A stretch of 64,000 nucleotides of DNA from contig NZ_BAAAPC010000013.1 of the NCBI RefSeq assembly GCF_039530945.1, forward strand, positions 128,466-192,465, written 5' to 3'. Within the stretch, counting starts at the first letter, position 1; each line of letters starts with the position of its first letter. The notes below the pieces were generated by a model that did not search any database, was not told where the DNA came from, and saw only the letters and a list, made by a program, of their open reading frames with translations. This DNA is from Nocardiopsis_C rhodophaea (lineage in GTDB: Bacteria; Actinomycetota; Actinomycetes; Streptosporangiales; Streptosporangiaceae). A program made the position numbers and the translations under genes. This document shows, piece after piece, positions 26,501 through 35,601 of this stretch.

Positions 26501-26718
26501 CCTCCAGCATCACCCGGGTCATGCGCGGTAACGTCAGCGTCACCTATGACCCCGACCTGCCTCTCCTGCTCTGCTTCACCGTGCGCGGGCTTGGCGGGCG
26601 GATCGTGCGTCTGCGCTGCCCCTACCACGAGGCTCACCGCGCCCTGGTTCGCGAATGCGGGTTCACCGAAGCGGAGGCGTCCCGGTTCCTCGACCAGGCG
26701 GTCGGAGGCCACTTGTGA
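26497..26718 (+). CDS. Small hypothetical protein, second of three overlapping mini-genes
   Basis: 73 residues from ATG 26497 (overlap ATGA with the previous gene). Its stop overlaps the next GTG start (GTGA, 26715-26718). The compact sequence has a beta-rich N-terminus (NVSVTYDPDLPLLLCFTVRG) and a helical C-terminus (FTEAEASRFLDQAV). Function unknown. A similar small protein is found, as far as I recall, near other actinomycete GntR mini-operons. Confidence 0.75.
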   Translation: MTSSITRVMRGNVSVTYDPDLPLLLCFTVRGLGGRIVRLRCPYHEAHRALVRECGFTEAEASRFLDQAVGGHL

Positions 26719-26927
26719 CCAACACGAACAACGACCCACTCCTCCGCCTGCTCCGCGAGCACTACGGCCACCAGTGGACCATCCGCCGCACCGAGAACCT
26801 GTGGGTCGCCACCGCTAAGGACCCCGAGGCCGACCACGCGCCCACGATCATCCAGTCAGACATCAACGAATTCCTCTACGACCTGGAGAACCCACCTTCA
26901 CGGGCGGCCAAGCCCTGCACTGGATGA
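26715..26927 (+). CDS. Small hypothetical protein, third of three overlapping mini-genes
   Basis: 70 residues from GTG 26715. The N-terminus is LLRLLREHYGHQWTIRRTEN, followed by LWVATAKD and an acidic segment before a short tail. It looks like a small alpha/beta protein with a conserved-seeming Trp. Function unknown. It closes the coupled set of three. Confidence 0.7.
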   Translation: MTNTNNDPLLRLLREHYGHQWTIRRTENLWVATAKDPEADHAPTIIQSDINEFLYDLENPPSRAAKPCTG

Positions 26928-28117
26928 GCAGCAACTGACCGGTCCCCGTCGCTCCACCGGCGGCGGGGACCGGCTGTCCGCCCCGGACAGGCGTAAGTCG
27001 CACAGCAGCGCGAGCTGGTCGACGCGCCGGGTGGCTAGGCAGGCCGTGGTGCCGTTCCACAGCCGCCCGCGCGAGAGGGCGGGCGTTCAGCTCGGACCGA
27101 ATCCGGCGGTTCGCGTCCAATACGCGTCGGAGCGGCAACGAGGACCGCGCCGCCGCAGTTCACGGCAGGTTGCGCAGACGTCGGTAAACCGCCGGATCAG
27201 CTTGCGTACGTTCGAACACTCCACTTCCACCCCAGGGGAGACACCCCCTGAACTGATGGTGCTTCGGTTCGGTGGACAGGTGTCCACCGAACCGAAGCAC
27301 CATCAGTCGTATCCCTGAGTGCTGGCTCGCCGTCCGTGACCGGAAGCGGACAGGGCAGCAGCCCAGGCCGGACAGCTCCCATCTGCGAAGCGCTAGATCC
27401 CCTTAAATTTCGAGGGAAGCCGCTCCAATAGCTAGCGTCGTCCGCCGCGGCTGTCGGAAGAGGTGCGGGTTTCAGAGTTGCCGTCTCGCGAGCGGCCGGG
27501 GCGGCTCGACGGCATCTCCTCCGCGTGCGAGCAGAGCGGGAGCGCGGCACGCTGTCCGGCTCTGGGTGGGGCGGTGGTGCACAGATCGGCGTTCCCGGGG
27601 CCGGTGAGCGCCACCATGGCCACACGTGGACATGGATGTCCGATTGTGGCCGCGGGATCGGATGGGTGAATAAGCACCTACTCCTCTCCCCGGCGGACCC
27701 GCGAGAAATGATCACACGGCAGCTCACTCCTTTTCCCTGATCGCGCGCCTGATCGTATTCTCCACGGACCGGACACCGCTATTTACCACCGTCCAGCTGT
27801 CGGACGAACCCGCCGTTCTGCCTTCTCAATGATCACTTTTCACTCCCCTAGTAGTGGCTTATAGTGGCCGACGCCGTCGTGTAGCCAGGGCGACGAAGCA
27901 GCGCCCACCTTTTCAGAAAGATGGAAAGCACACTGGCCCCAGGAAGCCCCCACCTACTCAAACTTCCAAATGGGAACTCCTGGTCACACTTCGGCCTCCG
28001 CGTACCGCCGAGTTCGCCATGGGGTGGCCGCCCCTTGTCATGTTTCCGCTGTTCTCACTTCCCGCAATCCTCATGACAACGAAGAAAAACCGAAATCGAC
28101 TTCTGGAGAGAAGTGCG
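26928..28117. other. Gene-poor stretch
   Basis: About 1.2 kb in which every open frame on both strands looks like a shadow (Arg/Pro/Ser-rich, no ribosome sites, no recognisable domains). The one clear structure is the perfect inverted repeat at 27253-27306. Weak minus-strand coding resemblance between 27087 and 27287 (Cys-x2-Cys and Arg-rich) could be a decayed zinc-finger gene, but I cannot support it. From about 27720 the DNA becomes AT-richer, as expected for the promoter of the dioxygenase-like gene. Confidence 0.5.
27253..27306. repeat. Perfect 26-bp inverted repeat with 2-nt centre
   Basis: Arm 27253-27278 is exactly complementary to 27281-27306, with only GG between. No gene ends nearby except the mini-gene set 330 bp upstream. 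It could be a strong terminator, a cruciform-forming site or a protein target. Confidence 0.8.
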
Positions 28118-29311
28118 ATGTTCTCTTTGGAGATGGCGTCCGATCGTGAGGTGGAATCGTTCCTCGCCCGGGGGTGCCGACTGAGCGAACCGTTTCCCGC
28201 CGAAGGGCTAGTCCGCCGGATCCTGCAGGTAGGGAAGGATGCCCTTGACGCCCCTCTACTGAGCCGCCTGCGAGAGGTCCGCGCCACGCGGAGCGACGAC
28301 CCGTGGATCACGGCGCTGCTGGACTGCGTGCTCGACAAGGATGAGGGGCGCTATGACTACCGCAGCTATCTCGCCCTGGACGTCCTCAACCCCATGCTGC
28401 CCGAATCGGGCGGCCCTGTCCCCGCCCGTCGGCTGGTCCGACTGCTCATGGCCGACGTGGTGGATTTCGAATCGGAGACAGCGCGGGGAATCGGCGACGA
28501 CCGGCTCCCGATGGGACGCCCCGCCCCAGCGACCACGAACCGGCGAATCACCAAGGCCCGGCGGCTGAGCGCCGGGTGGGGCGACGCGAATCTGCTGCCG
28601 GTCCCACCGAACGACCGTGTCGAGGAAATTCTCGCGTGCAGTGTCCTTCCAGTATCGCCGCAGCATGACGAATACCTTTTCATCCGTGTCCTACAGGCGT
28701 ACGAGCTCACGTTCCTGATCATGGGAGCCGAGCTGACTGACGCACTGCGCGCCTCGCAGACCCACGACATTCTCGGCGTCGCCGACCATATCGACGCCGC
28801 GGCCGCAGAATTGGAGCGTGTTTCCGGCCTGTTCAGTCTGCTGGCGACGATGCGGCCAGAGTCGTTCCAGGCGTTTCGCGCACAGACCGATGGGTCCAGC
28901 GCAATCCAGTCACGCGCCTACAAGTCCCTCGAATTGCTGTGCGGGTTGCCAACACGCGATCGGATCGACTCACCGGCCTTCCATTCCGTACCAGACGTCC
29001 GGGAACGGGCAGTGGCTCAACCGCCGCCCGATTCTCTCGCGTCCTGGTATCTGCGCGTGTGCCCCCGGCTCAGCGAGAAACAGCGGGAGGCCGTCGACGC
29101 AGCACTGACCCGTCTGGAGCACATTCACCAGAAGTGGAAGCGCACGCACCACAGCCTGGCGCGGACGATGATCGGGGACGCGGTCGGCACCGGGGACACC
29201 GACGGTGTCGAGTACCTGCGGCGTAGCCTGGACAATCGGCTCTTCTGGGAGCTCGGGCAACGGTGCCCAACCCGGAGCACGCACACGAGCGACACCCCTG
29301 GCAGGTCATAG
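28118..29311 (+). CDS. Tryptophan 2,3-dioxygenase-superfamily protein
   Basis: 397 residues from ATG 28118, chosen because GGAGAG lies 7 nt upstream; the 88 residues before it in frame lack family signal. Haem-dioxygenase signatures appear in the expected order: YRSYLALDVLNPMLPES, QHDEYLFIRVLQAYELTF (residues 182-199), LLATMRPESFQAFR, and THHSLARTMIGDAVGTG (residues 343-359), where the proximal haem His is expected. It is longer than housekeeping TDO (about 280 residues) and has many substitutions, so it may act on a substituted indole or another substrate. It lies one base upstream of a LysE exporter gene, so it is probably co-expressed. Confidence 0.75.
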   Translation: MFSLEMASDREVESFLARGCRLSEPFPAEGLVRRILQVGKDALDAPLLSRLREVRATRSDDPWITALLDCVLDKDEGRYDYRSYLALDVLNPMLPESGGPVPARRLVRLLMADVVDFESETARGIGDDRLPMGRPAPATTNRRITKARRLSAGWGDANLLPVPPNDRVEEILACSVLPVSPQHDEYLFIRVLQAYELTFLIMGAELTDALRASQTHDILGVADHIDAAAAELERVSGLFSLLATMRPESFQAFRAQTDGSSAIQSRAYKSLELLCGLPTRDRIDSPAFHSVPDVRERAVAQPPPDSLASWYLRVCPRLSEKQREAVDAALTRLEHIHQKWKRTHHSLARTMIGDAVGTGDTDGVEYLRRSLDNRLFWELGQRCPTRSTHTSDTPGRS

Positions 29312-29312
29312 C

Positions 29313-29945
29313 GTGATCGAAGCTGTAGGAGTGGGGGTCGCGCTGGGGCTCGGCGCGGGACTCAGCCCTGGCCCGCTGCTGAGCCTCGTCGTGTTGAGCA
29401 GCCTCCGCGACGGCGCGGCAGCGGGCTCCCGGCTGGCGTTCGCCCCGCTGCTCACCGACCTGCCGATCGCGCTGCTCGCTCTCACCCTGCTCTCCACCTT
29501 TCCCCCGTCGGTCGCCGCCGCCCTGTCCGCCGTCGGCGGCCTGGTGGTCATCGGCTTCGGGGTGATGTCGCTACGCGAATCACAGGAACCGGTCACGGCC
29601 TCGCCCGCGACACCCGACGGATCAGGGACCGAAGCCAGGAGTCCCGCCAGGAACTATCTCCTCCGCGGCGTCATCGTCAACATGCTCAGCCCGCACCCCT
29701 GGGTCTTTTGGATCGGGGTCGGTGCGCCGTTGACAGTGTCCGCCGCCCAGACCGGTGTCCTGGCGGCCGCCGCCTTCGTCATCGGCTTCTACGGCCTGCT
29801 CGTCGGAAGCAAGGTGGTACTGGCGGCGGTCGTGGGCGCCAGCGGACGACGGCTCAGCTCCCGTGGCCATCTCATGATCGCTGTAGGAGCCAGCGTGCTG
29901 ATGATCGCCACCGGCGTGCTACTCCTGTTCAACGCCCTGCGCTGA
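29313..29945 (+). CDS. LysE-family exporter
   Basis: 210 residues from GTG 29313, starting one base after the dioxygenase-like stop. Five to six transmembrane helices with the family N-terminus GLGAGLSPGPLLSLVVLSSL. A conserved NMLSPHPWVFWIGVG segment lies before helix 4. LysE proteins export amino acids or related metabolites. Coupling to a TDO-like enzyme suggests export of its product or of an aromatic amino acid, which is inference. Confidence 0.9.
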   Translation: MIEAVGVGVALGLGAGLSPGPLLSLVVLSSLRDGAAAGSRLAFAPLLTDLPIALLALTLLSTFPPSVAAALSAVGGLVVIGFGVMSLRESQEPVTASPATPDGSGTEARSPARNYLLRGVIVNMLSPHPWVFWIGVGAPLTVSAAQTGVLAAAAFVIGFYGLLVGSKVVLAAVVGASGRRLSSRGHLMIAVGASVLMIATGVLLLFNALR

Positions 29946-30242
29946 CCACTCATCTGGCCACTAACACGCCCAGCTGCACCAAGGCGGGTTCGGGGCCCTC
30001 GGTGCACGACCTCCGACCCACCAGACAGCCCGGTCCCGACCCGCTAGACGATGCCCGGAGGGGCAGGCCGATCATCCGCTTCCATCCCCCTGTCCACAGG
30101 GCGAACACACCGACTTCACACCCAGATCGGCCTTCATTACGATCAGAAGTCGATCCGCCGCACGACCCCTGCGAGATCGCGGCACTGGGAACCACCTCCG
30201 CATGACCTCGCCGTACCAAGCGCCTATCTCGAGGGGGCTTGC

Positions 30243-31715
30243 ATGGTGACCTTCTCCCGTCCCGAGCCACCCGTCGCCGCACCGAGCCGCACGCCAGCGG
30301 GGGCCGCCGTACGCACAGGGCGCACCGCCACCGTGGCGTTGCTGGCCGATATCCCCACCACCGGACAGCTCGGGGACACGTGTGCGCGCCGCTTTGCGCT
30401 CCCTGGCGACAGCCGCCGCATGTTCTCGCCGAAGGCCACCGGAACGGTCAGCCTGGACACCAGCGCGGAGTTCATCGATTTCGCCACGGATCGGGTCGGC
30501 GCGGGGCAGAAGGTCATCGCCCTCTACCCGGCGTGGCGCGCGGAAACGGCCGAACGCACCATCCACTTCGCCCGGGGCGCACTGCGCACCGACCACATCG
30601 CCGCCGTCAGCCTGGACCTGTCTCCCCTAGCCGTGTCCCTGCTGGCCGATCAGCTCGCCTACCTCGCGCCGTATCTGTCCGCCGGTGTGACCGCGGCGAT
30701 GGCCTCCGAACTCCCCAAACACATGCTCGCCGGCGCCTGGCTGCGCAGCGTCGGCTCGCTCGCCACACTGCCCACCTCGGTCAGCCAGCATCTCGGCTCC
30801 TATGTCCCCGGCGTCGCCTTCATGGCCTACTGCGCACCCGAGCAGCGCGTCATACAGGTACGCCACGGTGCCGACCTCGCCGAGAACATCCCCCACCACC
30901 CGCGGGAACCCGTGCAGCTGCTCTATACGGTTCCCGAGAGCCTGCGCACCACATTCCTGGACGACCAACTGCTCCCGGCCCTGAATCCCGACCGCTCCCT
31001 GCCCCTGCCCCCGCAGCAGCTGGCCGCCGAGTACTGGGGGACGCCGGCCCACATCGAATTCGTCGCGTTCAGCGCCCACCCGCGCGCACTCTCCGACAGC
31101 CTCACCGAACTCGTCTCCACCCTCTGCACCTGGTGCCGCGAACGGATCACCACCCGCGTGTGCCCGTTCTGCCACGCGGCCAACCGCCCACCACGTCGAG
31201 AGCCGCGGCCGACAGCCCTCCGGGTGCCGCATCCTCGCCGCCACGGTGTCGAGGTCAGCGCATCCGGCGCAGCCAGCAATGCCTATGACCCCGCACACAC
31301 ATCGGAGGAGCCGGAACAGCGCACACGGCTGGAACCATCACCACTGCCAGCGTGCCCACCCCCCGACGCCCCGAGTGAACCCGTTCCTGCCAGCCTCGGC
31401 GACAGGATGGACGCCATCCGCCTCCGCGCACGGGAGTCTCAGGCACCTCTGCCGTCACTGTCCGAGCGGCTCCCTGATCCCCCCGAATCCGCTCCGGCTA
31501 CACACCCGCAAAACCATTCTGACCAGGCCATTCGCCACCGAATTCCTCCTTCGGCCCTCCCCATGGCCCCGAATGGCCACCGCGGATCGCACCCCCTGAA
31601 CGCCGATTCCGAACCATCGGCAGCGTATGATCTGCCTGTCTCCCCCGAAAACACGTTCACGCAGCGAACTACACAGCCCTCGCCACCTGAACAACCACAT
31701 GCAACCAAAATGTGA
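30243..31715 (+). CDS. Unknown protein with C-terminal zinc ribbon (paralogue A)
   Basis: 490 residues from ATG 30243 (GAGGGGG upstream); the 64 residues before it in frame are unsupported. Residues 30-285 form a conserved domain shared with the gene at 31955: VALLADIPTTGQLG, IALYPAWRAETAERTIHFAR, LRTDHIAAVSLDLSPLAVSL, YWGTPAHIEFVAFSAHP. At residues 294-313 is a zinc ribbon, CTWCRERITTRVCPFCHAAN (CxxC, 8 residues, CxxC). The last 175 residues are Pro/Ser-rich and probably disordered. No signal peptide or membrane segment, so cytosolic. No family recognised. It lies upstream of the pilus operon on the same strand and may be an accessory factor. Confidence 0.8.
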   Translation: MVTFSRPEPPVAAPSRTPAGAAVRTGRTATVALLADIPTTGQLGDTCARRFALPGDSRRMFSPKATGTVSLDTSAEFIDFATDRVGAGQKVIALYPAWRAETAERTIHFARGALRTDHIAAVSLDLSPLAVSLLADQLAYLAPYLSAGVTAAMASELPKHMLAGAWLRSVGSLATLPTSVSQHLGSYVPGVAFMAYCAPEQRVIQVRHGADLAENIPHHPREPVQLLYTVPESLRTTFLDDQLLPALNPDRSLPLPPQQLAAEYWGTPAHIEFVAFSAHPRALSDSLTELVSTLCTWCRERITTRVCPFCHAANRPPRREPRPTALRVPHPRRHGVEVSASGAASNAYDPAHTSEEPEQRTRLEPSPLPACPPPDAPSEPVPASLGDRMDAIRLRARESQAPLPSLSERLPDPPESAPATHPQNHSDQAIRHRIPPSALPMAPNGHRGSHPLNADSEPSAAYDLPVSPENTFTQRTTQPSPPEQPHATKM

Positions 31716-31860
31716 TTACCTGTCCTGTATCGGCCAGGATCACACCCGAGGTCACTGTTCGACGTGAAAGTCACGTGTTTTTCCGGTAGACCATAATTCA
31801 GCGAGGCGCGCGGTGCCCCAGCCGGGCACGACGGCGAGCCCTCGCTTGGCGACTCCCTGT

Positions 31861-31879
31861 GATATCGCAATACGATATC
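31861..31879. promoter_or_regulatory. Candidate operator upstream of paralogue B
   Basis: 7-bp arms GATATCG and CGATATC separated by 5 nt, about 75 bp before the start of the second paralogue, inside a 239-bp intergenic gap. Regulator unknown. Confidence 0.35.
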
Positions 31880-31954
31880 CGGGGACAATCCGTCGACGGC
31901 CTTCCGCGCCCCTTTGATCGAGCACCACGCCCATCCCCCCAGGAGCTTGTGAAA

Positions 31955-33046
31955 GTGTCCACCGACCGTTCCAGGTCCAAGGGTGTTGTCGCCCTGCTGG
32001 CCGACATACCCACGACCGGGCACCTCGGCAGCGCGCAAGCGGAGCGCTTCGCCCTGAAGGGTGACAACATCGCCAGTCGGTCCAGTGATTTCCTCGACTT
32101 CACGGCCCGCCGCCTCAGCGAGGGCAAGAAGGTTGTGGCGCTCTACCCGAAGTGGCACGCGGAGCACGCCGAGCGGGCCATCGCCTTCGCGCGAGGGGCA
32201 CTCCAGACCGACCATATCGCGCAGGTCGCTCTCGACATTTCTCCCCTAGCCTTGTCGCTGGTGGCCGATCAGCTGGCCTACCTGTCCCCCTATGTCCCGT
32301 CCGGTGTCACCGCTGCCCTGGCCGAGGAGCTCCCGCAGCACATCCTCGCCGGGGCGTGGCTGAAACGCGTCAACAACCTGTCCACGATCCCGATCACCTT
32401 CAAGCAGCACCTGGGCTCGTACCTGCCCAAGACCACCTTCCTGGCGTTCAACGCGCCGGTGAAGCGCGTGGGGCGGGTCAAAAAGGGCAACCCACGACCC
32501 AATCTGCCCAGCCGCCCGATCGACCCGGTCCAGGTACTCGTGACGCGGCCAGAGAACTACGACGTCGACGAGTTCAACGAGCAGCTCACCCCGGCGCTGC
32601 GCGCCGTGTCGCTCAGCGCCCTGCCGGAGCAGCCTCTCGGCCCCGTCTACTGGGGCGTGCGCAAGTACATCGAGTTCGTCGTCTTCAGCGCCCACCCCCA
32701 GGCGCTGCCCAGCACCACACGCACCGTCCGCCCCAATACGTGCAGCTGGTGCCGTGATCTGGTCAGCGCTTTGTACTGCCCCTACTGCGGCACCATCAAC
32801 CAGCCCGCTGCGGGACGCCCACCGACACGGTCGGCCGATGTCCCGCCGCCCCCGGCCAAGCGGACCGGCGAGCACATCCGGCCCGCCTGGATCTCTCAGC
32901 AGGGCGCCCAAGCCGACCGGTCCGCGCCCTCCTCCGCCACAGGTCACCCAAGCGGACCGCAACCATCGGCCGCTACGTCCAGGGCCATGGAGCAGGCCGG
33001 GGGGCATCCCCCGACCGGGACCCGGCCCAACGCGCCGCCAAGCTGA
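31955..33046 (+). CDS. Unknown protein with C-terminal zinc ribbon (paralogue B)
   Basis: 363 residues from GTG 31955 (AGGAG 9 nt upstream; GTG 31949 is also possible). It aligns over its first 285 residues with the preceding gene: VALLADIPTTGHLG, VALYPKWHAEHAERAIAFAR, LQTDHIAQVALDISPLALSL, YWGVRKYIEFVVFSAHP. The zinc ribbon CSWCRDLVSALYCPYCGTIN starts at residue 263. The C-terminal tail is shorter than in paralogue A and again Pro-rich. It ends 94 bp before cpaB. A tandem duplication with conserved core and diverging tails suggests related but separate roles; the function is unknown. Confidence 0.8.
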   Translation: MSTDRSRSKGVVALLADIPTTGHLGSAQAERFALKGDNIASRSSDFLDFTARRLSEGKKVVALYPKWHAEHAERAIAFARGALQTDHIAQVALDISPLALSLVADQLAYLSPYVPSGVTAALAEELPQHILAGAWLKRVNNLSTIPITFKQHLGSYLPKTTFLAFNAPVKRVGRVKKGNPRPNLPSRPIDPVQVLVTRPENYDVDEFNEQLTPALRAVSLSALPEQPLGPVYWGVRKYIEFVVFSAHPQALPSTTRTVRPNTCSWCRDLVSALYCPYCGTINQPAAGRPPTRSADVPPPPAKRTGEHIRPAWISQQGAQADRSAPSSATGHPSGPQPSAATSRAMEQAGGHPPTGTRPNAPPS

Positions 33047-33140
33047 CGGATCCGTGCGGCACGCCCGCGCGTCCCACTTGTCGGCGGCAGCCGCCAGGAC
33101 AACCAAATCCAGCCTCTCCCCCAGCTAGGAACGGAATCGT

Positions 33141-33902
33141 ATGAACCCCCGTCAGCGACGCGGCGTCCTGCTGATGATCGTCGCCGGGATCGGCGCCATC
33201 GCGGTCTTCTTCACCGTGGTCTCGTATGTGAACGGCCTCAACCGCGAACTGGGCACGTACCGAACCGCGCTCCGGTTGACCCAGGATGTGGCGGCCTACC
33301 AGCCCATCACGGAGGAGATGGTCGAGGAGCACCAGGTCCCGGCGAAGTTCTTCGATGAGGAGACGTTCATCAGCGACCTCACCGACGTTCTCGATCAACC
33401 CGGCCGGCAGGCGGTGTCGTCCACCTACATCGCCGAGGGCTCCCTACTGCAGACCAGCATGGTGATCCCCGCGCCGGAGCTGGAGGCCGGAGAACGCGAA
33501 ATCGCGATCATGGTGAACGCCGAGACGGGTGTCGCCGGCAAGGTGAACCGGCAATCGCGCGTCGATATCTACGCCACGTTCCCCTCTGACGGTGAATCCG
33601 ACAGCTGCGCCACGCGTGTCCTCACCGACGTCGAGGTCCTCGAAATCGGTCAGATCGGCTCCTCGACCGACGAGAGCGGCCAGGTCGCCTCAGTCGTGCC
33701 CGTGACCTTCCGCCTCGACCCCCAGGACACCCTGAAGCTCACCTACGCCGAGGCCTTCTCCGGTTCCCTACGTCTGGGCCTCATCAGCCCCGAAGGCTCC
33801 GGTGACCCGGGCGACATCCAGTTCTGCAGCAGCGACCAGGAGAACTTGGAGAAGGACAAGCAGAACGACGACGAAAGCACTGACCAGGGTCAGGACAACT
33901 GA
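33141..33902 (+). CDS. cpaB: Tad pilus assembly protein CpaB/RcpC
   Basis: 253 residues, ATG start. One transmembrane helix at residues 8-28, then a SAF-like domain (RLTQDVAAYQPITEEMVEEH and STYIAEGSLLQTSM), a linker and a C-terminal domain ending in an acidic Gln/Asp tail. CpaB links the inner membrane to the outer parts of Flp pilus machines. In actinobacteria, which have no outer membrane secretin, its partner is unclear. The stop overlaps the next start by one base (TGATG). It is the first recognisable gene of the tad operon. Confidence 0.9.
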   Translation: MNPRQRRGVLLMIVAGIGAIAVFFTVVSYVNGLNRELGTYRTALRLTQDVAAYQPITEEMVEEHQVPAKFFDEETFISDLTDVLDQPGRQAVSSTYIAEGSLLQTSMVIPAPELEAGEREIAIMVNAETGVAGKVNRQSRVDIYATFPSDGESDSCATRVLTDVEVLEIGQIGSSTDESGQVASVVPVTFRLDPQDTLKLTYAEAFSGSLRLGLISPEGSGDPGDIQFCSSDQENLEKDKQNDDESTDQGQDN

Positions 33903-35539
33903 TGAACCACAGGGTGATGATCGGCGTTCCCAACGCCGACCTGGAGACATCGCTTACCGTCCAATTCGATGAGCTGAGCGACTTTGAGGTCGTGAGCGTC
34001 CACCACTCCTACGCGGAGCTCGGTGACACGCTGCGGAACATCCCCGAGCTCGACGTTCTCCTCGTCCACGAGGGGCTCGGCCCGCTCCCGGCGGTGGACC
34101 TGATCCGGGACGTCACCCGGAACCACCCGCAGCTCGGAGTTCTTCTCCTCGTTGATGAGCCAAACCCGGACACCATCACACGCGCCATGGAGGCCGGCGC
34201 CCGAGGCGTTTTGTCGGCCGACGCAACGATCGGGGAGCTCGACGCACGCGTCACGAACGCCGCGGAGTGGTCGCAGACCCTGCGTCGCCACTTCGAGGAG
34301 GCTTCGGCCAACGTCCCGGTCTCCGGCCGACGGGGGTCGATCATCGCGCTCAACGGCGCCAAGGGCGGGATCGGCACCACAGTGCTCGCGGTCCAGCTCG
34401 CGCGCGCCGCCGCCCAGGTCGGGCGCTCGGTCTGCCTGGTCGACCTCGACCTGCAGATGGGCGACATCCCGGGCTACCTCGATCTCAAGCACCGGCGCAG
34501 CATCGTCGACCTGGTCCCGGCCGCGGACAACATCAGCGCCTCGATGCTCTCCGAGACGCTCTACGTGCACCCCGAGGGCATGCACATCCTCCTCGCGCCG
34601 CGCGACGGCGAACGCGGGGAGGACGTGACGGAGATCGTCGCGCGGCAGGTCCTGGCCGCATTGAGCTCCCGCTACGAGCTCGTTATCGTCGACTGCGGCG
34701 CGTACATGAACGAGGCGACGGCGATGGCGGCCGAACTCGCCCACACATCGGTCGTGACCGTGACGCCCGACCTTCCCGCGCTCCGCGCCGCCCAGCGTCT
34801 GATCGCCATGTGGGAACGCCTGCAGATCCGTGAGAAGAAGAACGTCACCACACTGCTGCTGCGGCACAGCCGACAGAACGAGATCCAGCCCGACTTCGCC
34901 AAGAAGCTGCTGGGCATCGACATGCTGCCGACACCCGTGCCTTCGCTGTTCCGGAGCCTGGAAGAGGCTTCCAACACGGGGGACCCCCGACGGATCACCG
35001 ACGAGAACCTGCTCAAGGCCTACAGCCGAGTAGCAGGCGACCTGGGGATCCTGGAGGCCCCCACGCCACCGCCCACTGCGGATGCCGAATCTGGCGACGC
35101 GGCCGGTTCGGAGTCGGAGCAGATGACGGTGCCGCCCCGGAAGGGCGGGCGGCGCTGGCGACGCAAGGACCGCAAGGCCAAGAAGGCGGACAAGGGCGCG
35201 CAGCTCGTCGAGTTCGCCGCGGTCTTCCCCCTCCTCGTTCTGTCAGGACTGCTCGTCTGGCAGATGGTGCTGTTCGGCATCACCAGCATGTACGCCGGTC
35301 ACGCCGCCAACGAGGGCGCCCGCCAGGCGGCGGTCAGCCCCAACGACCGGGGCAAGATCGTCGGCGAGGCGGCCAAGCGTATCCAAAAGCCGTGGAACTC
35401 CAACGGCACCTTCGCCCTCGACATCGTGCAGCGTAACGAGGGCTCGTTCGTCAAGGTCACGATGGCCATGCCGGTCGTCTTGCCGAGCACCACCAGCCCG
35501 TGGGATGTCGTCGGAGAAGCCAGGATCGTCCACGAATGA
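33902..35539 (+). CDS. CpaE/TadZ ATPase fused to a C-terminal TadE pseudopilin
   Basis: 545 residues. Residues 1-120 are a receiver-like domain lacking an obvious phosphorylation pocket. Residues 145-400 are a MinD/ParA-type ATPase with deviant Walker A NGAKGGIGTT (about 151-160), LVDLDLQMGD and VIVDCGAYMNEAT. After an acidic and then basic linker, residues 430-545 are a TadE-like pseudopilin: DKGAQLVEFAAVF (Gly432 at the prepilin-cleavage position), a hydrophobic helix, and GHAANEGARQAAV. CpaE positions the pilus and TadE is an exported minor pilin, normally separate proteins. The fusion reads without interruption. Unless it is cleaved, a cytosolic ATPase would be tethered to the membrane by the pilin helix. 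Confidence 0.85.
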   Translation: MNHRVMIGVPNADLETSLTVQFDELSDFEVVSVHHSYAELGDTLRNIPELDVLLVHEGLGPLPAVDLIRDVTRNHPQLGVLLLVDEPNPDTITRAMEAGARGVLSADATIGELDARVTNAAEWSQTLRRHFEEASANVPVSGRRGSIIALNGAKGGIGTTVLAVQLARAAAQVGRSVCLVDLDLQMGDIPGYLDLKHRRSIVDLVPAADNISASMLSETLYVHPEGMHILLAPRDGERGEDVTEIVARQVLAALSSRYELVIVDCGAYMNEATAMAAELAHTSVVTVTPDLPALRAAQRLIAMWERLQIREKKNVTTLLLRHSRQNEIQPDFAKKLLGIDMLPTPVPSLFRSLEEASNTGDPRRITDENLLKAYSRVAGDLGILEAPTPPPTADAESGDAAGSESEQMTVPPRKGGRRWRRKDRKAKKADKGAQLVEFAAVFPLLVLSGLLVWQMVLFGITSMYAGHAANEGARQAAVSPNDRGKIVGEAAKRIQKPWNSNGTFALDIVQRNEGSFVKVTMAMPVVLPSTTSPWDVVGEARIVHE

Positions 35540-35601
35540 CGCGGCATAGTGCGCCCCTAGCAGCGCCACCGCCCGGATTAGAAGCCACGAGGAGGCAGGC
35601 G

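Noticed and set aside
27197..27727. 176-codon minus-strand open frame in the gene-poor stretch
   Set aside because: Arg/Pro/Ser-rich composition, spans the 26-bp inverted repeat, no ribosome site or domain.
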